A stretch of DNA of 64,000 nt from GWB1-39-12 sp964435575. Its GTDB lineage: Bacteria; Patescibacteriota; Microgenomatia; UBA8517. Made by a program: the position numbers and the translations under genes. Under the pieces are notes generated by a model. The model had not been told where the DNA came from, did no database searches, and was given only the letters and a program-made list of their open reading frames with translations. The DNA lies in contig CAYSZS010000001.1 of NCBI GenBank assembly GCA_964435575.1, positions 55,952 through 119,951 on the forward strand, written 5' to 3'. Below, in pieces: positions 57,164 to 64,000 of the stretch. How positions within the stretch are numbered: position 1 is the stretch's first letter; each line of letters begins with the position of its first letter.

Positions 57164-58869
57164 TCATTTTAGTTATCCTAACAATAGCTGCCTTTCTTAG
57201 GATATGGAAAATTTCAGAAGTTCCGGTATCGCTTTTTTCAGACGAACTGGATGTCGGGTATCATGCATATTCAATCATTAAAACCGGAAGAGATTACATG
57301 GGGAATCCATGGCCATTATATTTCCATTCGTACGCAGACTTTAGGGCACCGGTTTATATTTATACTGCCGTTCCGACTGTAGCTATATTTGGAATCACAC
57401 CTCTTGGTGTCAGGTTGCCTGCAATGATTTTTGGTGTTTTAGGAGTTTGGGCAATGTATTTATTGGCCAGACAACTTATTAGATTTACACGGATTGAAGA
57501 ACGGATTTACGCAGATACTTTACCGCCAATCTCCGCTTTGCTCATGGCAGTTTCTCCTTGGCATCTTCAGTATTCACGAGCGGCGTTCGAGGTAACAGAA
57601 TTACTTTTTTTTCTTTTGATGGGTTTATATTTTTTCTTTAAGAGCTTTAAAAATGAAAAATATCTTTGGCTTTCGGCAATATGTTTCGGTTTGACGCCGT
57701 GGATTTATAGCACTGCTAGATTTTTTGTTCCCCTTCTTATTTTATTTTTGTTTGTTAACTGGAGAAAAGAAATTAGTTCTTTTTCTAAAAAAAATCTTTT
57801 TTCGGCAACATTTTTCCTTAGTGTGTTTTTCCTGCCAATGGTATTTAGTATGCTAACTGGGAGTGCTGGCCAGAGATTCAGTTACATAAGTATTTTTACA
57901 GATCCTACGATCGACGGAGAAATAGCTTCCCAAAGGTTAATAGATGCCCAAGTTGAAGGAGGAGTAAGTAGAAGCGTTTTACAAAAAGTAAGTACAAGAC
58001 TGGTTCACAACAAATATTTTTATTGGGGATCAAAAATTACCAATAACTTTTTCGAAACTTTGTCGTCTCAATTTTTGTTCATCAAGGGAGACTTAAATTT
58101 GCGCCATTCGCCCGAAGGGATCGGACAATTTTACAAAATCGAAGCTTTGACGTTAACATTAGGAGCAGTTTTATTTTTTGTTTTTTTTAAAAATAGAAAA
58201 ATCAAATGGCTGGTTGTCTTTTGGATCTTGTTTGGAATATTCCCATCGGCTATAACCCGTGACGGAGGACGCCACGCCACACGTCTTATTTTGATACTTC
58301 CGCCCTTGGTTTTTCTGATATCCTTCGGAATTGTTGAGGTCGCTGGAATGCTGAAAGGGAAGTTAAAATATATATTTCTTAGTACTTATTTCTTACTACT
58401 TACTACTAATTTCTTATTTTACCTTCATACATACTATGTTCACAACCCCTGGTATTCCGAGAGAGATTGGCACGCCGGTTATAAAGAAGTAATTCAATCT
58501 ATTAAAGAGATAGAGGGAGATTACGATAAAATTATTATTACAAACGCGCTTGATCAACCTTATATTTTTTTAGCGTCTTACTATCCGTATCCTCCTAAAG
58601 AATGGCAGAAGGGTTTTGATGAAGAATATGTGGAAGGTTTTGGTAAATTAAAGCACATTGATAAATTTTACTTTGGCCAAATAGGAGAAGAAGGGATAAA
58701 AACCCTGCCTGGAGTTTTAGAGGAAAAAGCCTTATATATCGCGGCTCAGAGAGAATTGGCTAAAAATTTAGTTATGGAACCATCTGAAATTCCTGAAGGC
58801 CTTCGTTTAATTAAAACTATACCTTACCCTTCCGGTGAACCCGCTTTTTACTTTTTTGCCAAGATGTAG
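57133..58869 (+). CDS. GT-C/PMT-like (GT39) glycosyltransferase
   Basis: A 578-residue polytopic protein. The catalytic loop is KISEVPVSLFSDELDVGYHAYSIIKTGRDYMGNPWPLYFHSYADFRAPVYIYTAVPTVAIFG; the DE-L-D pair after helix 1 is the PMT-type acidic site. SALLMAVSPWHLQYSRAAFEVTELLF, LTPWIYSTARFFVPLL and SAITRDGGRHATRLILILPPLV are conserved in the paralogues at 61871 and 63558. The soluble tail starts near residue 440. A run of about six heptamers (58376-58417) encodes the helix STYFLLLTTNFLFY. It overlaps the upstream GT2 gene and precedes a DPM1-like gene by 46 nt. Confidence 0.87.
   Translation: MEKISKHSKLVILVILTIAAFLRIWKISEVPVSLFSDELDVGYHAYSIIKTGRDYMGNPWPLYFHSYADFRAPVYIYTAVPTVAIFGITPLGVRLPAMIFGVLGVWAMYLLARQLIRFTRIEERIYADTLPPISALLMAVSPWHLQYSRAAFEVTELLFFLLMGLYFFFKSFKNEKYLWLSAICFGLTPWIYSTARFFVPLLILFLFVNWRKEISSFSKKNLFSATFFLSVFFLPMVFSMLTGSAGQRFSYISIFTDPTIDGEIASQRLIDAQVEGGVSRSVLQKVSTRLVHNKYFYWGSKITNNFFETLSSQFLFIKGDLNLRHSPEGIGQFYKIEALTLTLGAVLFFVFFKNRKIKWLVVFWILFGIFPSAITRDGGRHATRLILILPPLVFLISFGIVEVAGMLKGKLKYIFLSTYFLLLTTNFLFYLHTYYVHNPWYSERDWHAGYKEVIQSIKEIEGDYDKIIITNALDQPYIFLASYYPYPPKEWQKGFDEEYVEGFGKLKHIDKFYFGQIGEEGIKTLPGVLEEKALYIAAQRELAKNLVMEPSEIPEGLRLIKTIPYPSGEPAFYFFAKM
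58376..58417 (+). repeat. six degenerate heptamers (TACTTAC type) in a GT-C gene
   Basis: Consecutive units TTCTTAG, TACTTAT, TTCTTAC, TACTTAC, TACTAAT and TTCTTAT encode part of a membrane helix. The period is again seven. Confidence 0.65.
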
Positions 58870-58915
58870 GCTAAAAAGCTATAATTGAGCTGTCCATAAG
58901 GATTAATATTTTACG

Positions 58916-60039
58916 ATGAAACAATTTAACGGAATTTTTTTGACGGTAATAGTTCCATTTTATAACGAAGAGGAGAATCTTCCGATTCTTCATAGAGAGC
59001 TTTTGGAAACTTTGGAAAAGCTGGATTATAAAAGTGAGGTTATTTATATTAATGACGGAAGCTCCGATGATTCGGTGAGCTTACTGAAGGAGGCGATAAA
59101 TAAGAGGAAATCCGGCAGAGTCAGTGTCAAACTGATTGCGTTTAAGCGAAATTTCGGACAAACTGCTGCTGTAACAGCTGGAATTGAGTACTCTGAAGGG
59201 AAATTGGTATCTTTTTTGGACTCAGATTTGCAAAATGACCCACAAGACATTCCCAGATTTTTAGATGAGATGAAAGAGGGTTATGACGCAGTTTTTGGTT
59301 GGAGGAAAGAAAGAAAAGACGCGACAATCAGGAGCTTATTATCGAGAATTGCCAATAAAATTGTGAAAATAGTTTTTGCGTATCCTTTCCATGACGTTGG
59401 ATGTTCAGCAAGAATTGTTAAGAGAGAATTTTTAGTAAACCTGCAACTTTATGGAGAGCTACATCGGATTATGCCCGTTCTGATTTATTTAAAAGGGGCA
59501 AAGATTGGAGAAATAANNNNNNNNNNNNNNNNNNNNNNNNNNNNNNNNNNNNNNNNNNNNNNNNNNNNNNNNNNNNNNNNNNNNNNNNNNNNNNNNNNNN
59601 NNNNNNNNNNNNNNNNCATCGGATTATGCCCGTTCTGATTTATTTAAAAGGGGCAAAGATTGGAGAAATAATCGTTAAACATCGGGAAAGATACAAAGGC
59701 GAATCGAAGTACGGATTTGAAAGAATAATAAAAACTGTAGTCGATATCATAACCGTCAAGTTTTTAAGTTCATACGGAACAAGGCCGGCGTATGTTTTTG
59801 GAACCTTTGGTCTTGGGAGTTTATTTATTAGTGGCTTGGCGCTAATTGGGTCTGCCTACAAAAAAATATTTTTAGGAGTTTTTGTGCATAGGGATCCTTT
59901 ATTTTTAATTGCAATATTTTTTGGTCTGGTAGGAATTCAGTTTATCATGATGGGTCTTTTGGCGGAGCTTCAGGTTCGAACCTATTTTGAATCTCAAGGT
60001 AAACCGATATATGAAGTTAAAAATATAGAAAAATATTAA
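58916..60039 (+). CDS. DPM1/ArnC-like GT2 with C-terminal membrane helices (interrupted by assembly gap)
   Basis: Left part: LTVIVPFYNEEENLPILHREL, EVIYINDGSSDDSVSLL, AFKRNFGQTAAVTAGIEYSEGKLVSFLDSDLQNDP (DxD), DVGCSARIVKRE. After 100 N the right part reads IVKHRERYKGESKYGFERIIKTVVDIITVKFLSS and two membrane helices, then LAELQVRTYFES. The 55 bases before and after the N run are identical; removing 155 bases (59517-59671) restores one 322-residue frame. So this is an intact GtrB/ArnC-type polyprenyl-phosphate glycosyltransferase, not a pseudogene. It overlaps asnB by the bases TAATG. Confidence 0.9.
59462..59516 (+). repeat. 55-bp direct duplicate, left copy (assembly overlap)
   Basis: Exactly identical to 59617-59671 and directly abutting the N run. 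The length of 55 suggests an unmerged k-mer overlap between two contigs. Confidence 0.95.
59517..59616. other. assembly gap of 100 N
   Basis: One hundred undetermined bases. The flanking 55-bp duplication shows that the true gap length is probably negative (overlap), so no real sequence is missing. Confidence 0.98.
59617..59671 (+). repeat. 55-bp direct duplicate, right copy (assembly overlap)
   Basis: Second exact copy of 59462-59516. Confidence 0.95.
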
Positions 60040-61856
60040 TGTGTGGGATTGCAGGATACGTTGATTTTACCTCGAATACTAATCCATCAATCATAAAAAA
60101 AATGACTGATGAGATTATCCACCGTGGACCGGATTCTTCCGGGGAGTATCTAAGCAATGGCAATATCGCGGGGCTTGGAATTAGACGCCTGAGCATCATT
60201 GATCTTAAAACAGGCGATCAGCCGATAAAGAATGAAGACGGTAGCGTAATTGTTGTTTTTAACGGCGAGATTTACGGTTATAAGCACCTAAGAGAAGATC
60301 TTCTCAAAAAGGGACACAAATTAAAAACCAAAAGTGATACGGAAGTACTGGTTCATTTGTACGAGGAGTACGGAGAGGATATGCCCAAGTTTCTAAACGG
60401 CATGTTTGCCTTTGCCATATGGGATGAAAAGAAGCAGAAACTTTTTATTGCCAGGGATAGAGCCGGTATAAAGCCGCTCTACTATTCGAATTTTGACGGC
60501 ATTTTCGCGTTCGGCTCGGAACCCAAAACGGTACTTTTGCATCCTAAGTTTCCAAAGACTCTCGATTCTGACGCACTTTCGACATATATGTATTTCGGCT
60601 ACTTACCGACGGAAATGTCTATGTTCAAAAACGTTTTTAAGCTTCTTCCGGGACATAGTCTAACTCTGGCAAAATCTGGGTTGAAAATCAAAAAGTATTG
60701 GAATATGGCTTTTGATAAATTCTCGGATGCCAATCTTGATGAGCTTTTGGATAGGGCGGTAACAGATCAATTAATAGCAGATGTGCCTGTAGGAGTTTTT
60801 TTGAGCGGGGGACTGGATTCCAGTCTTATTTCCTATTACATTACAAAACACCAAAGAAAAATGAAGTCCTTTTCGATATCGTTTGAGCAGAAAAGCTACG
60901 ATGAGTCGGATTATTCTTTTGCGGTTGCCAAGCATTTGGGAATAGAGCACTTTGTTGAGGAATTGAAGGTTGCGGAGATACCTAAGTTATTTAAAAAAAT
61001 TTCTGAAAAATTAGACGAGCCTTTGGCGGATACTTCTTTAATTCCGACTTACAAAGTAAGTGAGTTTGCAAGGAAACATGTAACGGTTGCGCTTTCCGGA
61101 GACGGAGGCGACGAACTTTTTGGAGGTTATCCGACACATCGGGCGCATATAATTGCAGACTTTTTTAAACATTTCCCTCAAAGAGTGCTGAATATGGGAA
61201 TTAAAATGTTTTCGCTTTTGCCGGTCTCTTATGAAAATTACCCGTTGAGTCATGTTGGCAGAACTTTCCTGCGGGGAGTTAAGAAGGAACCTTTGGAAAG
61301 GCAGATTTTTTGGATGCACACTTTCTTTTTGGACAATGGAATGCTTGTTAAAAAACCGAGCCTGGATTTTAAAAAATACCTTCCTAAACTTGATGATTTC
61401 GACTCCGTTAAAAGCGCCATGATAGCCGATTTTTTTACTTACCTCGCGGATGATTTATTGGTAAAAACCGACCGCGCTTCGATGTTTAATTCGCTCGAAG
61501 TCCGGGTACCCTTTCTTGATCATGACGTAATTGATTTTGCGTTCTCGCAGGACTCGCGAAAACACGTAAGTTTATTTGAAACAAAAAAAATGCTCAGAAA
61601 TCTTGCCCGTAGGTATTTACCGAAAGACGTCGCGAATCGGCCCAAAAAAGGTTTCGGGATGCCTGTCGGGAAATGGTTAAGAAAGGACTTGAAGGATTTT
61701 GGAAAAGATACGCTTTCTTACAATAAACTTTACGATTTCCTGGATAAAAAGCAAGTTATGGATTTGTGGGAAAAACATCAGAAGGGTGCAGAAAATAATG
61801 GTGGTGCTTTATGGCAACTAGTCATGTTTTCAGGTTGGTTAAAGCACTACACTTGA
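60039..61856 (+). CDS. asnB: asparagine synthase (glutamine-hydrolysing) AsnB
   Basis: A 605-residue amidotransferase. The N-terminus MCGIAGYVDF exposes the Cys nucleophile of the class II glutaminase; IIHRGPDSSGEY, VVFNGEIYGYKHLREDL and SDTEVLVHLYEEYG follow. The ATP-pyrophosphatase SGGLDSS loop is at about residues 256-262, with LSGDGGDELFGGY and VRVPFLDHDVIDFA further on. In polysaccharide loci such AsnB homologues often amidate sugar carboxylates or glycan precursors instead of making free asparagine; that is possible here. The start ATG shares bases with the previous stop (TAATG). Confidence 0.94.
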   Translation: MCGIAGYVDFTSNTNPSIIKKMTDEIIHRGPDSSGEYLSNGNIAGLGIRRLSIIDLKTGDQPIKNEDGSVIVVFNGEIYGYKHLREDLLKKGHKLKTKSDTEVLVHLYEEYGEDMPKFLNGMFAFAIWDEKKQKLFIARDRAGIKPLYYSNFDGIFAFGSEPKTVLLHPKFPKTLDSDALSTYMYFGYLPTEMSMFKNVFKLLPGHSLTLAKSGLKIKKYWNMAFDKFSDANLDELLDRAVTDQLIADVPVGVFLSGGLDSSLISYYITKHQRKMKSFSISFEQKSYDESDYSFAVAKHLGIEHFVEELKVAEIPKLFKKISEKLDEPLADTSLIPTYKVSEFARKHVTVALSGDGGDELFGGYPTHRAHIIADFFKHFPQRVLNMGIKMFSLLPVSYENYPLSHVGRTFLRGVKKEPLERQIFWMHTFFLDNGMLVKKPSLDFKKYLPKLDDFDSVKSAMIADFFTYLADDLLVKTDRASMFNSLEVRVPFLDHDVIDFAFSQDSRKHVSLFETKKMLRNLARRYLPKDVANRPKKGFGMPVGKWLRKDLKDFGKDTLSYNKLYDFLDKKQVMDLWEKHQKGAENNGGALWQLVMFSGWLKHYT

Positions 61857-61864
61857 GTTAGAAT
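61835..61864 (+). promoter_or_regulatory. promoter TTGGTT-18-TAGAAT inside the asnB 3' end
   Basis: The -35 is within asnB (61835-61840) and the -10 at 61859-61864. The GTG at 61871 starts exactly 6 nt after the -10. Confidence 0.55.
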
Positions 61865-61870
61865 AATTTT

Positions 61871-63568
61871 GTGAAGATAAAATTAGTTGTACCGAAAACC
61901 GTACTACCTTATTTAATAATTGCGGCCGCCGCGTTTTTAAGAATTTGGAGACTGGATAAGTTTCCTTTAGAGCTTTTTGGTGACGAGATAGATGCCGGAA
62001 TACAGGCTTATTCTATATTGAAGACGGGAAAAGATATTTTTTCTAACCAATATCCCGTTATTTTTCATTCATTCTCTGAGTACAGACTTCCTTTACAGAT
62101 CTATTCAATGGTGGGGACGATAGGACTTTTTGGATTGACTGAGATGGGAGTAAGACTGGCTAGTGTTACTTTCGGCATTTTGTCCGTAGTTGGAATATAT
62201 TTTCTTGTCAAGGAGCTTATAAACCAAAAGATCGCCTTTATTACGGCATTATTTCTTTCGATTTCTCCCTGGCACCTGCAGTTTTCGAGACAAGCCAACG
62301 ATTCGGGTTTCATCCTGCCGTTCGTGATATTTGGATTATGGTTATTCATTAAAGGATTGAGAAAATATAGGTACATGTTGATATCCTCGGTACTTTTCTC
62401 ATTATCGTTTTACGCATATGCTACATCGGTGCTTTTTACACCGTTTTTAGTATTGTTTTTGCTCTTTATATACAGAAGAACATTTATAAAATATGGCATA
62501 AAGAAAATTGCTCTCTTGGGAGTGGTTACTTTCTTGGTTTTAACGCCATATTTAAGCGCGAGCATAAAGGGATCGACGACAGGAAGATTTAGTTACATAT
62601 CCGTTTTTAACGACGAAAATATTAAAAAAGATTCTACCGGAAAATTACTGATATCGACCTCTCCCATTTCCAGACTTTTTTATAACAATAAGTCTTTAGT
62701 TTTATCGAAAATATTCACAAATTATTTAAGTTCGTATTCTACTAATTTTTTACTAACGTTGGGAGATCCTGATCTTAGAAATTCCGTCGGGGCGATGGGA
62801 GAAGTGTATTATTTCGATTTGGTCTTTATCATCATTGGTATATTTTATTTATTAACGAAATATTACGGAAAAAACAAAAAAATAATGATAATGTTTATCT
62901 GGCTTCTGATAAGCCCCGTTCCATCCTCTTTAACTTCCGACGGCGGAAGCCATTCCGGGAGGCTTATTTTGATGCTACCGCCTTTGATGATATTCTCTGC
63001 TGTCGGGTTTTATCGATTAATTTACAGGTCAGGGAAAATTTTGAAAAAGTTAGCTATTGCGGGAATAATTTTTACTATGCTTATAAATATAATTTATTAT
63101 TTTAATCAATACTACGTTATTTGGCCTCGCGAGAGCTGGAGATTTTGGCAGGTGGGTTATAAAGAAATGTTTAGCTATGTCAAAAGCATAGAGGGGGATT
63201 TCGAAAGAGTATATTTCAATAACACTTATGAGCCGGCTTTGCCTCGTTTCCTATTTTGGTATAGATATGACCCTCAGTTGTTTCATCAAGAGTTTAAGGA
63301 TGATAAGCATATACCCGATATCGTAGCGGGTTTTAACGGATTCAGGCTCGGAGATAAATATTATTTTGGGCAGATACAAAAGCCGGTTGAAAACCTAGCA
63401 AAGGAGGGAAGTTTGATAGTAGCCTCTGCACGGGACGATATTACGAACCCGAAAATATTTGAAAATCCCAACCTGAAACTTTTAGAGGTTTTTTATTCAC
63501 CAACCGGAACTCCGATTTTTTATGTTTTCACAGGAGTTAACGTTGATCAACCAATTAATGAAAAATAA
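61871..63568 (+). CDS. GT-C/PMT-like (GT39) glycosyltransferase
   Basis: A 565-residue paralogue of the gene at 57133: RLDKFPLELFGDEIDAGIQAYSILKTGKDIFSNQYPVIFHSFSEYRLPLQIYS, with the GDEID acidic site, then ALFLSISPWHLQFSRQANDSGFILPFVI and PVPSSLTSDGGSHSGRLILMLPPLM. The soluble tail has YFNNTYEPALPRFLFWYRYDP and DKYYFGQIQKP as in the paralogue. About 11 helices. The start is GTG 61871, decided by the promoter. It overlaps the next paralogue by 11 nt. Confidence 0.87.
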   Translation: MKIKLVVPKTVLPYLIIAAAAFLRIWRLDKFPLELFGDEIDAGIQAYSILKTGKDIFSNQYPVIFHSFSEYRLPLQIYSMVGTIGLFGLTEMGVRLASVTFGILSVVGIYFLVKELINQKIAFITALFLSISPWHLQFSRQANDSGFILPFVIFGLWLFIKGLRKYRYMLISSVLFSLSFYAYATSVLFTPFLVLFLLFIYRRTFIKYGIKKIALLGVVTFLVLTPYLSASIKGSTTGRFSYISVFNDENIKKDSTGKLLISTSPISRLFYNNKSLVLSKIFTNYLSSYSTNFLLTLGDPDLRNSVGAMGEVYYFDLVFIIIGIFYLLTKYYGKNKKIMIMFIWLLISPVPSSLTSDGGSHSGRLILMLPPLMIFSAVGFYRLIYRSGKILKKLAIAGIIFTMLINIIYYFNQYYVIWPRESWRFWQVGYKEMFSYVKSIEGDFERVYFNNTYEPALPRFLFWYRYDPQLFHQEFKDDKHIPDIVAGFNGFRLGDKYYFGQIQKPVENLAKEGSLIVASARDDITNPKIFENPNLKLLEVFYSPTGTPIFYVFTGVNVDQPINEK

Positions 63569-64000
63569 TTCACTACTGTTTTTAATATTAGTTATCGCGT
63601 TTTTTTTGAGATTCGTTGGTATTTCAGAATATCCAATTGGTTTTACACAGGATGAGGCCGGACTTGGGTATGAAGCATACTCTTTACTTTTGACCGGTAA
63701 AGATAGTTGGGGAAACTCGTTTCCTCTGACACTGCGCTCTTTTGGTGATTTTAAGCTTCCGCTTTATTCTTATTTAACAATTCTACCTGTTTATTTTTTT
63801 GGATTAAACGAGTTTTCGGTGAGATTTACAGGAGCCATCTTCGGAACCTTAGCTATAGTCGCTACGTTTCTCTTAGTTGATAAGTTATCGGGGCAAAAAA
63901 GGGCTTCACTTATTTCAGCGCTTTTGTTGGCGATATCGCCTTGGCACATCTCTCTATCTCGAGGGGCATTTGAAGCCAATTTGACCACCTTTTTTATGCC
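63558..64000 (+). CDS. GT-C/PMT-like (GT39) glycosyltransferase, 5' part only
   Basis: Open to the window edge, 147 codons seen. It reads MKNNSLLFLILVIAFFLRF, then GISEYPIGFTQDEAGLGYEAYSLLLTGKDSWGNSFPLTLRSFGDFKLPLYSY, with QDEAG as the acidic site, and LLLAISPWHISLSRGAFEANLTTFF. It is the third member of the 57133/61871 subfamily. The start ATG at 63558 lies inside the end of the preceding gene; a TTG at 63543 is the alternative. Confidence 0.85.
   Translation, partial: MKNNSLLFLILVIAFFLRFVGISEYPIGFTQDEAGLGYEAYSLLLTGKDSWGNSFPLTLRSFGDFKLPLYSYLTILPVYFFGLNEFSVRFTGAIFGTLAIVATFLLVDKLSGQKRASLISALLLAISPWHISLSRGAFEANLTTFFM

Noticed and set aside
58916..60039. Pseudogene or frameshift in a GT2 gene
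   Set aside because: The apparent break is explained by the N run and an exact 55-bp overlap; the frame is restored by merging.
1..64000. Alternative genetic code (UGA as glycine)
   Set aside because: TGA ends many genes at ATGA junctions and no conserved Gly position is encoded by TGA.

Overview
The window looks like part of the genome of a Candidate Phyla Radiation (Patescibacteria) bacterium, most likely Microgenomates/Woesebacteria-like; the lineage is inferred from content and style, not from a marker gene. Supporting features are low GC (roughly 36% by eye), very tight packing with ATGA/GTGA overlaps, near absence of Shine-Dalgarno sequences, promoters placed directly on start codons, large families of polytopic GT-C-like sugar transferases, and filler microrepeats inside and between genes (an LPAGRQ-encoding palindrome and period-7 tracts). 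TGA is used as a normal stop throughout, so this is code 11, not the Gracilibacteria/SR1 recoding. No rRNA, tRNA or CRISPR array was seen. No gene-free stretch exceeds about 215 bases.

Layout. 1-3.6 kb: galU (minus, runs off the window), then an RNA-maintenance group with a YkuK-like RNase H-fold protein, archease and the RtcB RNA ligase. 3.7-7.0 kb: complete dTDP-rhamnose operon rmlABCD. 7.0-17.4 kb: a GT2-GT4 fusion glycosyltransferase, a GT4, a PIG-L deacetylase, a FemAB/BioF2-like acyltransferase, two polytopic GT-C-like proteins and a secreted glycosidase-like protein, nearly all translationally coupled. 17.4-21 kb: trmD coupled to a tyrosine recombinase (minus), then an accessory patch with a Cys-rich exported protein and a DUF433/DUF5615 toxin-antitoxin pair, each bounded by short inverted repeats, plus a small membrane protein. 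21.1-24.1 kb: MacA/MacB-type ABC export system. 24.2-64 kb: a very large surface-glycan locus with repeated pairings of a DPM1-like polyprenyl-phosphate-sugar synthase (GT2) and GT-C/PMT-like membrane transferases, a tandem triplet of PTPS-related (PF10131-like) membrane proteins, a Wzx-type flippase, WaaE-like and rhamnosyltransferase-like GT2s, GT4, YfhO, AsnB, and a few metabolic genes (PHP phosphoesterase, Nudix, C45 acyltransferase/hydrolase).

How the genes work together (inference): GalU and RmlABCD supply activated sugars. GT2 and GT4 enzymes build lipid-linked or nucleotide-derived chains on the cytoplasmic face. DPM1-like enzymes load single sugars onto polyprenyl phosphate. A Wzx-type protein flips the chain, and the GT-C proteins transfer lipid-linked sugars on the outer face to glycans or S-layer/surface proteins. 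PIG-L, the acyltransferase, AsnB and the secreted glycosidase-like protein would modify the product.

The most notable sequence-level observations are: (1) -10 boxes ending exactly 6 nt before the start codon at seven transcription-unit starts, implying leaderless mRNAs; (2) period-7 microrepeats of consensus close to RRTYACA inserted in frame in at least six proteins, a period that yields the same peptide in every forward frame; (3) a compound repeat insertion in TrmD and a heptamer insertion in RtcB; (4) inverted-repeat-bounded mini-cassettes beside a tyrosine recombinase; and (5) a false assembly gap of 100 N flanked by an exact 55-bp duplication.
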